Source: an uncultured Nitrosomonadales bacterium (GTDB taxonomy: Bacteria > Pseudomonadota > Gammaproteobacteria > Burkholderiales > Gallionellaceae). Taken from it: DNA of 45,651 nt. The DNA is taken from assembly GCA_903885165.1 (NCBI GenBank), contig CAISHO010000007.1:1-45651 (forward strand). Direction: 5' to 3'. Below, piece by piece: positions 41,501 through 45,651 of the stretch (positions within the stretch are counted from its first letter, which is position 1; every line of letters begins with the position of its first letter). The notes under the pieces are model-generated. The model was not told the origin of the DNA. It made no database searches and saw only the letters and a list, made by a program, of their open reading frames with translations. The position numbers were made by a program, and so were the translations under genes.

Positions 41501-41650
41501 CAAAAAACCTTTAAAACCTCCTCAATCGATTTCACCAAACCTTCCACCTCCTGGTATTCCTATCATCGTTTAAACGCGTTAAAGCGCGTTTAAATAGGTC
41601 GCAACTGGAAGCCCCGTGCTTATTGACTTGCAGGGTAGTAGTTTTCTAAA
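41501..41650. repeat. Diverged direct repeat, copy B
   Basis: This copy aligns to 41061-41210 with an exact 440-bp offset and no net gap. AATCGATTTCAC is at 41524-41535 and TATTGACTTGCAG at 41621-41633. Its centre holds a perfect hairpin (41569-41594) that copy A does not keep. Confidence 0.65.
41569..41594. repeat. Perfect 10-bp hairpin inside repeat copy B
   Basis: TTTAAACGCG (41569-41578) and CGCGTTTAAA (41585-41594) enclose a TTAAAG loop. No T-run follows in either direction. Confidence 0.75.
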
Positions 41651-41698
41651 TATCCGATAAATTCACAATTTTTCTTCATTTTGTAGAATTTTGTGTAA

Positions 41699-41730
41699 AA
41701 AAAGGGCCACAAGATATCGTGGCCCTTTTT
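41699..41730 (-). terminator. Rho-independent terminator after gyrB
   Basis: AAAAAGGGCCAC (41699-41710) pairs perfectly with GTGGCCCTTTTT (41719-41730) around an 8-nt loop, 37 bp past the gyrB stop. On the minus strand a run of seven T follows the stem. Confidence 0.94.
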
Positions 41731-41767
41731 AGTCAATCAGAAAATTTAACTTCTCTGAGTCTGATTA

Positions 41768-44185
<2,418 letters not shown>

Positions 44186-44212
44186 TTTGTTCTTTGAAAT
44201 ATTACTTGCAAC

Positions 44213-45322
44213 TTAAATACGCATCGGCATAACAACATAACGGAATTCCAAATCTTCAGGTGAAGAAATTAGAATACTACTGTTGGGGTTGCCGAATGAA
44301 AAAATGGCAGTGTCACTGTGTATGCTGGAAAGACCATCCAGCAGATAATTCACATTAAAACCGATGTCGATAGCCTCACCGTGATAATCAGTCTCGATTT
44401 CAACCTGAGCTTCTTCCTGTTCACTGTTATTACTGATAATACATAGATTCTTTTCAGTCAATACAAAACGTACACCTCTGAATTTCTCATTAGACAAAAT
44501 CGCGGCACGCTGTAAAGCCTGTTGAACCAACAAGCGATTAATCGCCAGGTGATTGGTATAATTTGGTATAACTCTTTGATAATCAGGAAACTTTCCTTCA
44601 ATCAACTTGGTAATAAGCTGTAAATCTGAAAAACTAGCTTTGAGTTGTTGGCTAGAAAATTCAATTTCTATGATTTCGTCCTCATCGTCAGAAAGCAATT
44701 TTGAAAGTTCAACGATCGCCTTGCGGGGAACAATAACTTCCGTTTTTTCAAAATTACCGTCTATCACAACAGAGTTATACGCTAAACGGTGACCGTCCGT
44801 TGCAACGGCTCGCAACTTATCACTTTCGATTACAAAAAGCACACCATTCAGATAATAACGCACATCTTGCTGAGCCATTGCATTTTGAATAGTACCTAAC
44901 AATTTTTTAAGCACAGTTTGACTCATTTTAAATGAATGAGATTCCGCCAACAAATTATTGAGCTTAGGAAAATCAATTGCAGGCAATGACTGAAGATTAA
45001 ACCGGCTCTTATTTGATTTGATCTGAGCCCGACTTTCCTTCACCTCAATGGAAACCTTGGACTGATCAGGAAGAATGCGCAAAATTTCTTGCAACTTCTT
45101 TCCGCCTACGGTGATTGCCGAATTTGCAGAATCATCATCAACAGTTGCAATGGTAGTAGTTATTTGGATTTCAAGGTCGGTTGATGTGAAACGAATCTTA
45201 TTAAATTCCTTTTCAATCAATATATTAGCCAATATAGGCATAGTTTGCTTACGTTCGACTATTCCAACAACAAGCTGAAGCGGCTTTAACAGAGCTTCCT
45301 TCTCTATCTTTTCAATAAACAT
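44213..45322 (-). CDS. dnaN: DNA polymerase III beta subunit (sliding clamp)
   Basis: The 369-residue protein forms the ring-shaped dimer that keeps polymerase III on DNA. It starts MFIEKIEKEALLKPLQLVVG and includes ATDGHRLAYNSV, VPRKAIVELSKLL and the C-terminal YVVMPMRI, all standard for DnaN. It precedes gyrB in the classical dnaA-dnaN-gyrB order, so dnaA should lie beyond the right edge. Base composition is clearly more AT-rich than in genes at the left of the window. Confidence 0.98.
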   Translation of the reverse strand: MFIEKIEKEALLKPLQLVVGIVERKQTMPILANILIEKEFNKIRFTSTDLEIQITTTIATVDDDSANSAITVGGKKLQEILRILPDQSKVSIEVKESRAQIKSNKSRFNLQSLPAIDFPKLNNLLAESHSFKMSQTVLKKLLGTIQNAMAQQDVRYYLNGVLFVIESDKLRAVATDGHRLAYNSVVIDGNFEKTEVIVPRKAIVELSKLLSDDEDEIIEIEFSSQQLKASFSDLQLITKLIEGKFPDYQRVIPNYTNHLAINRLLVQQALQRAAILSNEKFRGVRFVLTEKNLCIISNNSEQEEAQVEIETDYHGEAIDIGFNVNYLLDGLSSIHSDTAIFSFGNPNSSILISSPEDLEFRYVVMPMRI

Positions 45323-45449
45323 ATATAAATACCTAATAAGACTAATAATGTCTTCAAATAAAGTGAGTAACTATTAAAAAATGATTTAAAACAATATCTT
45401 AGCTAATAAATTAGCGTGTTGGCAATTCATGTACTAAATACCGCATCAA

Positions 45450-45458
45450 TGTGTATAA
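45450..45458 (-). promoter_or_regulatory. DnaA box (R2 type)
   Basis: The minus strand reads TTATACACA, identical to the E. coli R2 box. It lies 128 bp upstream of dnaN. Confidence 0.75.
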
Positions 45459-45495
45459 GTTTCTCATTAAAAATAAAAAGTAAATTACTAACAAT

Positions 45496-45504
45496 TTATA
45501 CACA
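45496..45504 (+). promoter_or_regulatory. DnaA box (R2 type)
   Basis: TTATACACA on the plus strand, in opposite orientation to the box at 45450-45458 and separated from it by 37 bp. Confidence 0.75.
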
Positions 45505-45651
45505 GCAAATTAACAACTATAAAAACGATAGATTTCTAGGTCAGCATGACAAATTACAAGCTTAAATATTTTAAAAAATAAAAAACAGTTTGATAGTAAA
45601 AAATTGTAAATCAAAAAATACTTAAAACTGGAAATGTGGAGCACTTATCTA

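Larger units (their letters stand above)
40948..41767. other. 820-bp non-coding region downstream of gyrB with repeats
   Basis: No credible coding sequence is seen; short open frames here lack ribosome sites and family features. The region holds two copies of a 150-bp diverged direct repeat, a small C/G-run palindrome, a perfect AT/CG hairpin and the gyrB terminator, all listed separately. Confidence 0.65.
45323..45651. other. Probable replication origin segment upstream of dnaN (partial)
   Basis: The last 329 bp are highly AT-rich, have no gene, and contain two 9-mer DnaA boxes of the R2 type. Another box may begin at the very end (TTATCTA at 45645-45651, cut by the edge). Placement beside dnaN supports oriC, or at least a DnaA-binding spacer between dnaA and dnaN. 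The unwinding element cannot be fixed without the missing part. Confidence 0.65.

Overview
The window reads as chromosomal DNA of an autotrophic betaproteobacterium, most likely from the Nitrosomonadales/Gallionellaceae group. This is inferred from gene order (aroQ-accB-accC-prmA; def-fmt-rsmB-DUF4390-ntrY-ntrX; dprA-smg-topA; tkt-gap-pgk-pyk-fba) and from a class I phosphoribulokinase. No marker here fixes the species. Nearly all genes are housekeeping genes. There is no rRNA, tRNA, CRISPR array, prophage or intact insertion sequence that I can see.

Layout. 1-5137 (+): the end of a YggT protein, then yaeQ, a YchJ-like gene, rsuA and an overlapping set of a YlqF-type GTPase, a RIO-type kinase and a methyltransferase, closed by a strong bidirectional terminator. 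5233-6126 (-): phosphoribulokinase. 6471-17139 (+): leuS-lptE-holA-cutA-dsbD, then aroQ-accB-accC-prmA and a zinc-ribbon membrane protein. 17157-18494 (-): a trhP/yegQ-type U32 protein. 18822-25953 (-): tkt-gapA-pgk-pyk-fba, the sugar-phosphate genes shared by the Calvin cycle and glycolysis. 26283-32335 (-): def-fmt-rsmB-DUF4390-ntrY-ntrX. 32423-39673 (+): a LysM protein, dprA, smg, topA and an ATM1-type ABC exporter. 39674-41767: two repeat-rich non-coding stretches around one YecA-type gene. 41768-45322 (-): gyrB and dnaN. 45323-45651: an AT-rich segment with DnaA boxes.

The right end is close to the replication origin. A perfect 16-bp parS palindrome lies between dnaN and gyrB, and two R2-type DnaA boxes in opposite orientations lie upstream of dnaN. 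dnaA itself would be just outside the window.

The most unusual signal is the activity of small palindromic repeats inside and next to essential genes. leuS carries three in-frame repeat insertions from two families, two of them in its editing domain. Members of one family, an imperfect inverted repeat with a 7-nt period, also sit in the gap-pgk and pgk-pyk spacers. The first 35 bp of accC are duplicated 121 bp upstream, separated by an 86-bp insert that supplies a new ribosome binding site and leaves a 42-codon ORF overlapping the accC start. A 150-bp diverged direct repeat spaced at exactly 440 bp lies downstream of gyrB.
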